Shown one piece after another: positions 45,801-58,346 of a stretch of DNA of 64,000 nt. The stretch lies in assembly GCA_949987705.1 (NCBI GenBank), contig OX465281.1:255474542-255538541 (forward strand). The letters run 5' to 3'. Each line of letters opens with the position of its first letter. The first letter of the stretch is position 1. Below the pieces are notes generated by a model, which was not told the DNA's origin, made no database searches, and saw only the letters and a list, made by a program, of their open reading frames with translations. This DNA is from Thereva unica. Taxonomy: Eukaryota; Arthropoda; Insecta; Diptera; Therevidae. The translations under genes and the position numbers were made by a program.

Positions 45801-48800
45801 GTAGATTCGAACCACGGACCTCTGGAATGGCTTTCCCTTAGGCTACCAAGGCCACTAAGGAATTCCATAATAACTTTTTTAATAATCACTAACTTGTAGT
45901 CGCACTTTTAATGTACCAAAGATCTTCAAAAGTAATTATACATTTGAAGACTTGACGAACGAATCGGATGATAGAGAAGAGTTACATAGATGTACATAAC
46001 ACTCATTTGTAAACTATTAATCATATGTTGAATACAATTTAAAAGCTTATGCCAGTTTGTCTTAATCGGAAAATGCATTTTAAGATCATTTCCACAGTTT
46101 GTTATAACACAAAAGTTGCTCTTTATATAATAAATTCATTCAATCACGTTGATATTTATTCTTTATTAGATAAAAGGCGGCCCCAGACTCACGTCGTTAA
46201 TTCAAGCGAAAATTCACGCCCTACCCAATCGGAACGGAAAACAAGGCGCGAGCTAAGCGCGTTAACCATCTACATTCAGGCTTGTTCGCGGGTGTTCACG
46301 GCATGAGTCTGAAGCCAACTCTATAACTTAAGTATCATCACAGAAAATATTTAGGCCTAAAGTGGTCTAAAACAGTATGATCAATTCAATCTTTATGTTA
46401 AAAATTACCATTCAAATATCAAGTTGAAATTTCAAGTGTTGCCATCATTAACTACAATGTTTTTGGTCGGACAACGTATGGTTTTTTTATTATAAAACCA
46501 AAAAAAGAAAAAGTAGTCATGTATAAATTTTTCCTCTTCATGAAATAGGCGACCTTGTCTCGTCGGGCGGCGAAATCGCGAATTCACACATATACTATAA
46601 TTCCACATACTTTTCTTCAACGATCCTGAAAACATCAGCTGGTTATTAATAAATTTAGCAGATTTGGAGTGGTAGACACCCTTAACGGTCCAATTTGTCG
46701 AACGAGTTTTGTTTCGTGCGTCTCATCGCCATCTCATGCGACTATGATTGGTAAAACCCAGAGTGTATAAAAAACGTGGAAGAAAAAAGCCGCGGTTTCA
46801 AGATTTTTCGCAGAAGCAGGTGTCCTTAATCCCTACAAAAACTTTTGAAGAGTACTCTCTCATGTACAAAAAAATGTTTTGTCTGTCTTCTGGCTATATT
46901 ACTTTGTTTTTCTAAATATTGTGGCTCCTCTTGAAGCTTAAAAATAGGAATTTTCCTAAGAGAGCTTCATTAACAATCACAATTCACAAATCTTAGATCT
47001 AATTTTGGAAGCTTGCTTTCATTGTGAATCGAGCCTGAAGTAGTTTGGATCAGCCAACGGCAAATACAATGGATCGCTCATCGTCATTCAGCACGGGGTT
47101 TTCCCGACCTAGTCAATAAATAACTGGATGGTTCGCGGCCTCATATATTTAGAATCGATTGAAAATTCAACTCGGCAGCTCAAGACCTCGAATCGATACA
47201 AGTTTCCCTACAAACGGTAAGCGTTTGGTTTGGGTCGGGGCCATTTGGACTAATAAATCCCGGGTGTATTGGGAAATTTATATCTCCTGACTGTGACCTA
47301 CAATTTGAGATATAATCTGTATCTTTAACTACAGCAGTTTCGAAAATAAAAATGGATGGGTGGATAAGTAGACGATTAGAGCCTTTGTATAAGTTTTTCC
47401 TAATAGTAAATCGACGTGTTCAAAGTTTTAGGTCTCTTAACTGTAAACTAACTAAACTTAGGTCTCTTAACTGTAATTTAAAATATAGTGCTTGTCTTGA
47501 GCTCTAGTTAAAGATTATAATTGGTCACGTACGGACGGACAGATCCTTTTTAAATCAATGACACCGAAATAAATGCATAAACCTTCATGAAATGTGATGT
47601 GCCAGTAAGAATAAAAATATTTAATAGAAACTAACTTTTAAAGTAAGCTGAATTAATATGAAGTAAATATAAAAAATGTAGTAAAGAACAATATACTAAA
47701 ACAGAGAAAAAAATAGACAAAATACGACAAAAAATATTAACAAATAGAAAAAAAACCAAAACCAAAAAAGCATAACAAAAATATTTTCCAAAATTCTTCA
47801 AATTTCTTACTTACACTTCTATCAACAGTTGGAGACTTAAAAAGTGGATGATTTTGTAGCTCTTGTGAAATATTCATATCAGACGAACACAGAGAGCTAG
47901 ATGGACTTATTGTGGGACTTTTACTGTGATGATTGTTATTGTTAAAATTTGCATAGCTAGTGAAACCATTTAAAACTTGTGAATTTGATGTTGACATAAC
48001 ACTTTGCTTCCTTATAACTGCATTTCCGAAACTCTCTGAACCAATTTGTCGTTTAGCAAATACTGGTGAATTTGGTGCCGAACGATGATGATGGTTACCA
48101 ATGCCATCATGATTTCCAGTACTTGATATATGCGAATGAAATTGCGATTTTGGTGGTGTTATGTCGCGTAATTTTGATTTTAAGTCTTTGTAAGCTGTTT
48201 TAACACCGCGACTTCCTTCTTTAACCTGTTGGATTATTTTTTAAAAAGAATTTGATGTAATAATTAAAAAGTAAGAATTTAGTTTATCTTTCTTATTATG
48301 TTTATTAATAAAAAATCTCTAGTATTGCAAAAATTTCAAAAAAAAACTTCGAATTAAATTAAAAATCAAAAAAAAAATTGTTAAGTTGTATATACTATGT
48401 AAAAATTGGTAATTTTGAAAAAACGGAACAAAAATTTCATTTTTCTTTGGTAACATTAAAAATGAATATTTATATTTGATAAATAAATAAAAAAAAAACA
48501 ATAATAAAAGCATACCACTCACCGACTTGACCGCAGACTTAACGGCTGGATTAGTCTGCAAATAAAATCATCCCAACAACAGCGATAATAAACAGAAACG
48601 CAATAAGAAACGCACAAAATATCAAATATTTGAAGCATTAGTGTTTGTTATGATTCTATTTATAATTATGTTTAGTATGAGATTATGTTATTTGTTTTCT
48701 CTATTACTATTTGATTATTTTATTAAAATGTTATTTATTTTATGCATGAGGATTAAAGAAGCAAATTTATATTTTGTTTTATTAGTAAATTTGTAAACAA

Positions 48801-51800
48801 AAAAAAACTAATATATAACTACCTTAGCCAATTATTTATTTTAGAAGAATAGATACAAAATTTCTCTGTGCTTGAAAACGAGAGGTCTTAGAATGGAACT
48901 ACACAATTCAGATTTATGCTGTATAATTTCTTACACTGAATTATTAATATTAAACAACTCATGTTAGTATTTACTAACAAGACAAATCTATTTTTGTGAA
49001 ATTTCTATAATTCGCTTCGAATCTATTTTCATAAATGCGGCGCAGGTTTAGATTACATAAAAAATGTATGAATTGAATTAGATAAAGCGGTTATTATGCG
49101 GAAGCCAATGAAGGTTCTGTTATCATTTCGGATTGCAATTTTCTACATCTTATTGATTTTAGATATGTTAAGAGTTTACGTATTTTGAAAAACGAAAAAT
49201 TCAATAAGATTGCTACAAGTAAAATACTAATGGTTAATCTAATTAAATTTTCTATATCTGTCTCCACATTTATAGGTGCAGTCTGTTGCGATGGCTTAAG
49301 AAAGAGTTCTGGCGGTCGTAGATTTCCGAATGCACTTTTTTATGTAAAAGAGTAGAGGCTCAGGGAAAGCCTTTTTGTACTGTCGACACTCTATTTTTTT
49401 TTGTATAGAGTGCAATGTTGAACAGCAGATCTAGTCGGAAGATAGTGACGAGAGAGAAAGAGGAGTGAAGGAAGGAACTGCCACAAACAAGCCGGGATGT
49501 TTTATTCCACCTACTCCCAACAATTACTATCGCCACTCTGACATCAGGACATCGAGAAACAACTCACTAAAGTGTTAAGCCTTCGTAAACGAGTTGAATC
49601 TTATCAAACAACTGATAACATGCGCTTGGTGGAGCGGCTACGACAGGAGGAAACAGGAAGGAAAGTTATGTGTGTGGGGAAATTGGAAAAGGCGAAGTGG
49701 TGCTGCCGGGATTCGAACCCGGGACCTCTGTATGGTAGCCAGGCGCCTTAGTCTCTAGGCTACCTAGGCCCCAAAACTATTTAGGCTTCAGCAACGGTCG
49801 AGCAAAGATCGAAAATCTTGTCCTAATAAAATCAAAGAATTTTCCAATGGGCACTTAATAATATGGGTGGTAGTACAACTGTACAACTCCTTACTGTTGG
49901 TCGAATTTTCTACATTTCGTGTGATCACCTGATTATGTCACGAGTTGAAGCTCCTCAATCGCACAGAAACCCAAGATGGACTGACTGGAAGAAGTTCGGT
50001 CAGGTCCTGAGAGCTAAACTCTCTAGAGGAGGAAAATATAGGCCTTATAGAGAAAATCGAGGATAGGGTCAATCCTTTCAAAAACGCTATCCACTCGGCA
50101 TACAAGGTATCCTGCCCATTAAGGCGGAGCAAAAAAATATTTCCGCCGTGGTGGAATGAAAATCTCTCGAAACTGAGGAAGTTAACATGAGAGATCTTCA
50201 ATAGCTGTTACAAACAAGGGCTTTGGCAGCCTTAAGCTTCAATTATACTGGACGCAACGGAACGAAAGGAAACCCGACATTGTCAAAAGTATATAATTAA
50301 GTACATTATTATGGGTGACACACGAACAAAGGCTTGACGACAGCGACCCTGCTAATAATGCGATAAATCGAATCCTGGATGGAAAGCGAAATTCAGATCG
50401 GCCAAAGAAGCGATACATGGACTCCCTTGAAGAAGATTTAGTAAAGTTAGGCGGAAGTAATTGGAGGGCATTAGCTGGTTCCTGGATTGAACGACATGGA
50501 GAGAAATGCTGGAGTAATCTATCTTTCATGTTAAATCAAAGCATTATCAGCATTTGCATCACTCATTTTCGAAGCAATAGGTTAAACTAAATCTGTGTAT
50601 TGAAAAAAGGTTTATCCACACTACAATTTTACTTGCAGTGTAGTAAGTCTTGCTTTAAATATTGTGCTACAAAGCATCGTCTAGAAATTGATTTTTTTTA
50701 GAAAAAATATATACATATATATTTAAAAAAAAATTAATAATCTTTATTTATTAACCGTTTTTTTAATAATTGAATGTCAATAGTTACACATTGTTATAGT
50801 GAAAAACTAATTAAATTCAAAAAAATCTTAAATTATTTTAAAAGATTCTCTTAAAACGTGAATTAAACAACACGCGATTCTAATAGTTTCTTTGAATAGG
50901 TTATGATATAATAAGCGCGAAAAAAATTGTAATTATAAATACAAATTAAACGGATTAAGAAACGTTTTAGGAATAATTTTTAGTTATTTTAACCCTTGAA
51001 TCACTTTTAGTCACAAAAAAAAAATTAATACTGTATTTAAAAGCTTTACATTATTTTAATAAGTGTTTTTATATAATTTTAATTTATTCATTATAAATTA
51101 TTAAAAAAAACCACAAACTCTAATACTAGGAAAAACTATATACTTCCACAAAATAAAACTTTTTTTTTATTATTGTAACTATCACTTCATAGACCTTTTT
51201 CTCCTGCCTATCCCCAACTGGAAAAAATAAAAATTCAGTGAATATGATATTGCCACAACAGTAAAAAACCTATTTTTATTCAAACTAAATACCCCAATCC
51301 AAAACGAAAATATAAATAAGCTGTGAAGCAAATGATTAGGAGGTGAAAGATACATATATATGGCAAATAATTTACAGCTTCCATAAACGATACTTAATCC
51401 GAAATATTATTAAAAATTTTGTACTGGTTTTTGTTTTTAATTTTAATTGGTAAACAATTAATTGATGATAAAATGACATGTTGTTGAGTAAATTCTATAA
51501 TTTTGCTTAGTGTTTTTATTTACTTTAATAATGAGTTATGCGATTAGATCAACCTTTTCTAAGTAAATAAAATTTCTAATAATTGTAAATACCAATGACA
51601 ATGCTCTTAAAAACATTCTGAATTTATTAAACGAAAAAATGCACAATCTACAATTGTGAAATTCTATCAAACGTCTAGTAAGGTAGTAAATAAACCCTAA
51701 AGTTACTGCCTTCTTTTAAATTTGAACTGTTTTGTTTTTATACAGTCTTACCGCATTAGAATCGAAGCGATTAGTCCAATTGAATGTCTTAATAATCTTT

Positions 51801-54800
51801 TAACAAAAGGAAAACAATTGAAAAAGAATATAACTCGAAATCAGTTATTCAAAAGAAAACTATATGAATGTGTGTAAATGTCGATTTCAAGACAAATTAA
51901 ACCACAAAAGAAACATTTAATAAAAAATTTATATAAGATAAAAACAATAACTTACCTTATCTTTTACATTTCTTAAAAATTCCTTATAATTCTTTCCGCG
52001 TTTTCCCATTTTTTCCGCATATCTCAAAGTTTCTAATTCGAATTCATCCGAAAATCCTAAGCCAGTATTTAACATTTCTAATCTTTCATCGATAAATTGC
52101 TGAAATATCTGTAATTCCATCATTCTTGATAGAAATGGTCTTAAGTGTGGCGGCCTAGATTCAACAAATGCCTCACGATTCCATGTAATTTTCTTATCTT
52201 GCGAGAATCGAACTGCATCCCTATAGCCACCAATCAATTGCACTAATACTCCTAAAAATATTCTTGATACCCGATCGCCGATGTGATCATGAGGATTATT
52301 TAAATGTTTTTTCATTTGTGACACTAATTCCGGTGGCATTTGTTGAACATCATCGAAAGGATTTTTAAATTCTTTACTATCACAGTTTAAGACAACCACT
52401 TCACCTAACTCCTCAGGAGTCATCTAATTGTTTAAATATTAAAACAAATAAAAAAAATTTTAAAACGATAAATATTATTTTACTTACACTATTATAAACA
52501 GCTTCTGGTGCTCCTATTAAATATGGCATAGGAGCACTTAATATATCCTTCATTTTCATTGGAAGAACTGGGATAAAGATATGCTGCCACACCATCGGAT
52601 AAAGAAATGAATTTGCTGCTTGTATACATGATGATAATTTGTCAAGACGTTTTGAGGTAAAAATTATACGACGTTCAGCTAACATAGCTGCGAAAACAGC
52701 TATCATATTTTTTGGATCAACGAAATTGTAGTACAGATTTAAATTGTGCTGAAATGCAGAGAGGTTAGTTTAAACTGTTACATTGTAAAGAAACAATTTA
52801 TAACGATCATCAATAAACATCCACAGAAAATTCTTCATACTCCTTTCTTGAACACTTATCTGAATGCATACATGCACTGTATACTTCAGAAATAAAGATC
52901 CACTGGCGATCTTTTACTGTGCCTTACAAAACATCTCAACCAAAGTTTGCGTCGATTTGGTGAGTCTGGTTTGGTTGCTCTAGATGTCGCTAAGATTTTC
53001 GTTATGGCATCCAGCCCTGTTAGCTGAACTCAATTAAGGTAATACTAGATGGCGTCATATTCAAACCCCTCCAAATCTTTGCCGCTGTCCCCAATTTCTT
53101 ATCTTTATAAATGACCCGCTCTTCTCAATCCCCCCAACCTGCTCCGCTGAAGACCGTACTCGGCGTTTCCGGTAATCTGCGTTACTTAGGCTGAAGCCAC
53201 ACCGAACCAGGCAGAACAAAACAAAAGCAAATTTCCATACTAATTCACACAACTCAGCTCCTCCAGCCAGTCGCATTGGCTACAATATACAAATCATACA
53301 TTCGGCCGCGCCTCGAATACAACTCGCATATCTGGGCAGGCGCCCCAAAAACCACCTTGGCTTGTCTCGACAAGGTGCAAAATCCTGCCCTCAAACTCAT
53401 TGGTGATGGCCCCTTTCGCGCCTCCATAGACACCTTGAGCCACCGTAGGAATGTAGCAGCCCTCTCCATACTTTATCGCTATTACCATGGCGACTGTTCC
53501 ACCGAAATTCAGGACCTCCTGCCTGCACGGCAATACTTTTCCCGCAACACAAGACTAGCCCGCTCGGCTCACCCCCATACCCTACAGCCCCCTCGTTCAC
53601 GCACAATACGGTTTAGAAGTTCGTTTATGAATAGAACAACTCGACTGTGGAATAATCTCCCGCAGTCAGTATTTCCGAACTCGTACAACATCTTAGAGTT
53701 CAAACGTGAGGTTCATCGTCATTTTCTTCTACACCCTCCAGACCCCCTCTAACCTTACCTATTCTCCTCTATTCTTCAAACCAAGCTTACTACTAGGCAT
53801 TGCGCCATGAACTGAACGACATGACGGACTGGTAATCAAATCAGTTTTCCAAAATGTATGGAAATTTGCTTTTGTTTTGTTTGCCTGGTTCGGTGTGGCT
53901 TCAGCCTTATACGGACAATCACACAACAAAGAAGACCAGCACTTCGCTGCGTGGAACGTGCGAACAGAACATCACGTCGGTCACAAGGAAATCATAGTAA
54001 TGGAATTATTGAAATGCAAAATATCAGTTACCGCTCTATCGGAACTACGACTTGCCGGACTCGGGACATTAACGATCGCCCCACCAACAATCGACAAAAC
54101 GACGACATTTTACTATTCCGGTGGTGAGAGACGATAGGCCGGCATCGGGTTTATGGTCGATCGACGGGTTGCCAGCAGCGTTATCGCATTCCAACTGATA
54201 TCCGAGCGTTTGGCGGTTATAACCCTCGGTGGAACGATCAAGACCTATATCGTATCCGTTTATGCGCTAACCGAGACCAGCCTGGACGCGAACAAGGACG
54301 AATTTGACGATCAGCTTCAACAGGCGCTGGATGCGATACCTCGAAATGAAATCATACTCGCAGAGGACTTTAATGCACACTCAGGTGCAGATCGAACCGG
54401 TTGGGAAGGAACGATGGGCAACGGCTTACGCCTCCTTTCATTCGCAGACAATTTGATCGTCGGCAATAGCATCTTCCGCCATCCACTCAAACACCAACTC
54501 TCCTGGCGAAATCTATCCGGTAAAGACTTGGCGATGTTTTGATTAACGCAAGATCGACGGTCAAAGACGTACGTGCAATGCGTGGCCCGATTGCGGGTCG
54601 GACCATTATCTTGTTCGAGCAAAATTACAGATACGAATACAACGAGCGAAGAAGGAAGCCCACCAACCAAGGAGAATTGGGCATGCCTACTAGACCCGAC
54701 CATCGGACGAGAGTTTCAAATTCAACAAATCCGCGGGGCTCGCAATACCGGACGATATCGATGTAGAAGAAAGGTAATTTTCGAAGTTTATTGTGAGGTG

Positions 54801-57800
54801 TGCAATGGAGTTATGTCCACTTATCCGTAAACGGACGTAGCCATGGATCTCGGAAGGCTCTCTGGACCTCATCGGTAAGCGGAAGCGAATGAAACACGCC
54901 CACTTTGAGCAATACCGACAATTGAACAAAGAAGTTCGACATAAAATGATATCAGAACGGGAAGCGTGCTGGAATAACGTTGCGACCGACATGGAACAAG
55001 CTGTATCGAGGCACGAGTACCAGACAAGCCAGCGGTTAGGTCGCAAAACAACATCAACAAATGACAACATCAAAAAATCGGATTGAGCTTTCGTGACTTC
55101 TCCCGATGGGCGCCTGCAGCGGTGGAGAGAATTCTTCCACCAGCTGTACAGGCACGATCCACCACAAGGTCGATAATCGAACAGCCAACGAATCAGTTTC
55201 CCGATACCGAACCGTCAATTATGGAGGTGAAGGTGGTAATAAAATCGCTGAAAAATGGAAAAGCGCCATGGAATAGATCAAGTAACCGACGAGATAATCA
55301 AAGCCGGAGGTGATGTCTTATCACAACGACTTCATGTCCTCATAACACACATATTGCATTCGGATCGTGTCTCGTCGGAATGGAAGAAAGCGGTCGTTGT
55401 CCCAATTTGGAATAAAAGCGATAGTCGGGAATACAAGGATTATCGCAATATTATCCTCCTTTCGATCGTCGGCAAAGTATTTACGAAAATCATACAATCG
55501 AGGCTACAGAAACATCGAGAGCAAACGAGCCGGAAAAAAAGCTGTATTAAGACCACATCGAGGATGTACTGATCAAATATTCGCACTCCGTCAACCGATC
55601 AGGGTACGCAGTTCGAATTCGAACTATTCAATGAAGTTGCCTAACTAATCGATAGTCCCCGAGTTAGGGCAACCGGTAGGCAAACGGCACGGTTGATCGG
55701 TGCCATCGACAACTTAAAACTTCCTTATGGCAAGAGATAACACTACACATTGGAATGGAGATCTTCCCTTCGTCCTACTGGACATACGTGCGGCAATTAA
55801 AACCAACTTGCAATGCCTATCAGCAAACTTGACTTCACTTCACTCAATTCGATTTCCGTCCGATTAAAATATAATAGAGCACTAAGAATTTCTGTCTCGT
55901 CTTCTTTCGCATAAGCAGAACTTAACTCCGCCGTCGCCTGGTCCCAAGCCCAGGGTGTGAAAGGAGGAGGGTGGTCGACCTGCCGAGTTGACCAGAATCG
56001 GTCACTCCGAAGACCGAAGAAACTAGGCAAGAAACCGCATTTTTCAAAGCGGCACCGACAGCAGCGTATCCGTTGCGGGAACGTCCCGCTCGGACCGCCA
56101 GCTAACGGATCAAAGAAGAAGAAGAAGCAGAACTTAAAAGGACACCATGCATCATCGTCTAGCGCCCTCGACGACGAGTTTACAGCCGAGCAACAACTAC
56201 AGTCTGTATACAATTACAAACGAGCTACAATTATAGCCTGTATTTCCGAGCCCCTACAACATCCAAGAGTTCAAGCGCAGTGCTCATCGGTATCTCCTTA
56301 AGCACCCTCCGGACTCCTCGTAACTTGAAACACTTCTACCTTGCGAACTAAGCTTACTACTATCGATTTGACCAATTACATGACAAACGGGTAGGACAAA
56401 GGGTGATTACTGAGCTTAGAACTATTACATAAAAAATGCAAATATGAATAAATGATTAAGTCCAGGGAAAAGAAAGTATTAATACTCCTCTTTAAGTTAG
56501 ATGCATACATACTTTTTAAAGAGAACACAAAATTATTAATAATAAATGGACGTTATCCTATCAATTGTACACACTCTGGCAAAGCTGTGGGTCTTGGAAA
56601 TTGTCTAAATAAAATCATTGTTAAGACAAACAAAAAATAACAACATATACTACGTTTATAAGCGGAGTTTTCCTCCGGATGGAAGTTTCGATCCGAAGTG
56701 AAACACCGCTTATAAACCGGGAGTGAAAATCCAGAACTTGGATTTTCGCTCCCGAAGAAAAAGCTGGAGTGAAACTTCGATCCCGGTTTATGTTGTGCTT
56801 ATAAACGCTGACTGGGAGTGAGAATTTTTTCCGAAGGGGGAAAACTTTGTAAAGAAGAAGCTGGGTGTTTTATTTTGCTACAATAGCTTTTTTTCTTTGT
56901 TTATGGATATTTTTAAATACATTAAATTAAACATTAGGTTTATATTTGTCTTTGCTATGATTTTGAATTTGAGCTTGGAGCTGTCATCTCAAACCAGAAA
57001 GTATTTTGGATTTACACTCCCATTGCTTATAAACCCATTGGGAGTTTTACTTTGGATTGAGAATCCGGGAGTGAAACTCCGCTTATAAACGTAGTAATAT
57101 ACACGAATCTGACTGATATCGCATCAATGCAATCGATTCATTTTTTAATTGAACTGAAAAAAAACCAGAATGTCCATATCACGAGAGACCTATAAGTTTG
57201 CGTGACTAATCAATCAGGCACAACCAGCATAAATAATCGATAGCAAAATCAGCAACACTTTATGACCTAATATGCCTGATAACGATTAAGTTATTCCTTT
57301 CTAAAAGAAGCTATTTGAGGCGCTACACCTGTCAGAAGAACTGGCATTCAAAAGTGAGTCACGAAATTGTGGATTTTTTTTGTTTATTATAAATTAATTG
57401 GAGAGAATTTCTTAGATAATGTGAACTTACATTTTCCGGAATACTGGGCAATTGAAACTGTGAAGGCCTTTGAAATATGAAGTGCTGAAAATGATGGAAT
57501 ATTTAAGAGTGGTTCGAAAAGGTCTTTTAAAATGACTAAACTCACATTCTGAGCGGCATTATAAAATAACTTCAGGCTAGCTCCTGGTTCGGGTACTCCT
57601 TTATTATAGGCCTCTGATAAGAATGATTCAAATTCACCATTTTTAGTCCTCCTTAGCTCCCCCAGGACAGTAAGAAACCGAAGAAATGTATCATGCCAAG
57701 GCAAGTATGTGATAATAACCATAGCAGTCTGTGTCTTGTGATCATGTCGACAGAATCCGAATCTCCACTTTGAATCGTCACTGGTCAACACGAATGAATA

Positions 57801-58346
57801 TGTTTGTATAGACTTGCTGCAATGAAAAGAAAGAAAATTTTAGATAGAATCCAGCCTTCACATCTCATTTGTCACAGATGTGATGTGTTGATGTGCAACT
57901 TATGGCCAGGAAGTTCAATAATTGAGTCCAAGTATCAAGAGTAATTGATTCACACTAGCGCGGTGAGCACACTTTAAGGAAGTGAGAGTCATACACAAAA
58001 AAATTAATCCACTTACTTCTCAAATTCGCATGGATATGCAAAATCTGGTATCTTGGCGATAATCTGTTCATCTCGGAATGATTCTGGGAAGCTCTCGATT
58101 ATAATTCCTGTCAGCTTACGTTTATCTTCTGTTTTTGTAATTTCACACCAAAACTCAAAGAGCTTGTGTACATCTTCCCTGAGAGGAAAATATTATGAAT
58201 ATTAATACCGTAAATACCTTTTGTCAAGCAAATAAAGAAAAACGAAAAATTAATTATCTTCGTAGGTATAGAGGTAGGGACCCGTGGAAAATCTGGGTGG
58301 AAATAGAAAGTTTTTCTTCTTATATTTACTTTATTCTGGAATTCAT
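42843..58346 (-). CDS. DENND1: DENND1 / connecdenn, Rab35 guanine-nucleotide exchange factor
   Basis: Ten coding exons: 58346-58330, 58178-58017, 57816-57546, 57484-57431, 52748-52488, 52423-51956, 48555-48523, 48225-47815, 43843-43412 and 43253-42843. All joints use GT/AG and keep frame, giving about 839 residues. The 17-nt first exon (MNSRIK) was chosen because it supplies the phase and the MxSRI start of the family. Residues 1-90 are uDENN (FGFCRHD at about 78); 150-350 are cDENN (AMLAERRIIF, YPMVWQHIFIPVLP, APMPYLIGAP); dDENN runs to about 411 (FQQFIDERLEML, GFSDEFE). The tail has PPVPPKR and PIPAPR (SH3 ligands), LISLD (clathrin-box-like) and a C-terminal WTTFD like the AP-2-binding WxxF-acidic motif. 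DENND1 proteins activate Rab35 on clathrin-coated vesicles. Three introns of 3.4-4.7 kb contain transposons. Confidence 0.92.
44185..44292. repeat. 54-bp tandem duplication with CACGTG, in DENND1 intron 8
   Basis: Two adjacent 54-bp copies (44185-44238, 44239-44292) differ at one base. Each contains GGTCACGTGAGGCC, with the palindrome TCACGTGA. Confidence 0.95.
44990..45430 (-). pseudogene. Decayed LINE RT in DENND1 intron 8
   Basis: The minus strand reads CIIHDRQYGLL, VALDISKAFDKVW near 45340, then after shifts FLKFINDLLSI near 45140. These are RT motifs 3 and 4. Stops throughout. Confidence 0.55.
45690..45870 (-). repeat. tRNA-headed SINE-like repeat
   Basis: The head at 45865-45802 has GGTAGCCTAAGGG (A box) and GTGGTTCGAATC (B box). 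The body differs from the copy at 49350, so it may be another subfamily. Confidence 0.5.
45875..47730. other. Rest of DENND1 intron 8
   Basis: AT-rich. At 46180-46312 short arms GGCCCCAGACTCACG and CATGAGTCTGAAGCC are inverted, perhaps an old MITE. TTAGGTCTCTTAACTGTAA occurs twice at 47428-47476. Confidence 0.4.
48600..49340. other. DENND1 intron 6, 5'-distal AT-rich part
   Basis: Strongly AT-rich, without coding frames or repeats I can support. Confidence 0.4.
49350..49778 (-). mobile_element. SINE, near full length, in DENND1 intron 6
   Basis: The minus strand starts with a tRNA-like head (49775-49699): GGTAGCCTAGAGACTAAGG (A box), loop CTACCAT and a perfect T arm CCGGGTTCGAATCCCGG (B box). 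The 3' body runs to GAGCCTCTA at about 49352. The acceptor ends do not pair, so it is a SINE promoter and not a tRNA gene. The body matches the plus-strand copy at 19470. Confidence 0.75.
49840..50225 (+). pseudogene. LINE linker fragment
   Basis: Reads SHRNPRWTDWKKF, then A.HSAYKVSCPLRRSKK, PPWWNENLSKLRK and FNSCYKQGLWQP. This is the W.NPEL..LRK linker before the RT of jockey-group LINEs. Ends where the TTAA-type end begins. Confidence 0.55.
50226..50300. repeat. Single end of the TTAA element family
   Basis: TTAAGCTTCAATTATACTGG and the following GACGCAACGGAACG match the left end at 14430. No matching right end was found nearby. Confidence 0.6.
50315..50590 (+). pseudogene. RTE-like LINE C-terminal fragment
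   Basis: DRPKKRYMDSLEEDLVKLGG and NWRALAG match the last coding segment of RTE-type LINEs (GRPK.RW.D.V..DL..LG..NWR..A). It is a truncated 3' end in DENND1 intron 6. Confidence 0.6.
50600..51955. other. DENND1 intron 6, proximal AT-rich part
   Basis: AT-rich intronic DNA without recognised elements. Confidence 0.4.
53186..53909. mobile_element. Harbinger-like inverted-repeat element with a LINE piece inside
   Basis: GGCTGAAGCCACACCGAACC at 53189 is mirrored by its complement ending at 53906; the inverted arms are about 50 bp, with few changes. TTA lies on both sides (53186-53188, 53907-53909), as for PIF/Harbinger. Nearly all of the interior is a LINE fragment. It is in DENND1 intron 4. Confidence 0.75.
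53246..53835 (+). mobile_element. 5'-truncated LINE, RT C-terminal end and 3' tail
   Basis: An open frame to the stop at 53752 reads IYKSYIRPRLEYNSHIWAG, KLIGD, HRRNVAALSILYRYYHGDCS, FMNRTTRLWNNLPQSVFP and KREVHRHFLLHPP. This is the C-terminal end of a jockey/CR1-group RT. The tail to 53835 matches two other tails in the window. The frame is intact but lacks the catalytic palm. The methionine at 53276 is not a real start. Confidence 0.75.
53915..56125 (+). pseudogene. Decayed RTE-type LINE in DENND1 intron 4
   Basis: With several frame changes it reads WNVRTEHHVGHKEII, GIGFMVDRRVASSVIAFQ, YIVSVYALTETS, AEDFNAHSG (GDFNAH position) and LSWRNLSGKDLA: the endonuclease. Then come KHAHFEQYRQLNK, MEVKVVIKSLKNGKAP, EWKKAVVVPIW and RPHRGCTDQIFALRQ: RT fingers. 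The palm with YADD is missing. 55930-56125 probably is its 3' region ending in AAGAAGAAGAAG. Stops such as the one after GGERR show it is inactive. Confidence 0.75.
56215..56400 (+). mobile_element. LINE 3' tail fragment
   Basis: Reads NIQEFKRSAHRYLLKHPPDSS and then the tail CTAAGCTTACTACTA..ACATGACAAACGGGTA, as at 53700-53830. Confidence 0.65.
56651..57093. mobile_element. MITE with TA target, 443 bp, in DENND1 intron 4
   Basis: TACGTTTATAAGCGGAGTTT at 56651 is mirrored by AAACTCCGCTTATAAACGTA ending at 57093. Words such as GGGAGTGAAA and CTTATAAAC recur inside. Tc1/mariner-like by the TA ends. Confidence 0.8.

Noticed and set aside
49699..49775. tRNA gene on the minus strand
   Set aside because: A and B boxes and the T arm are good, but the acceptor stem does not pair and the sequence continues into a shared SINE body.
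53276..53752. A host gene of 158 residues in a DENND1 intron
   Set aside because: It is the C-terminal end of a LINE RT with a 3' tail found twice more in the window.
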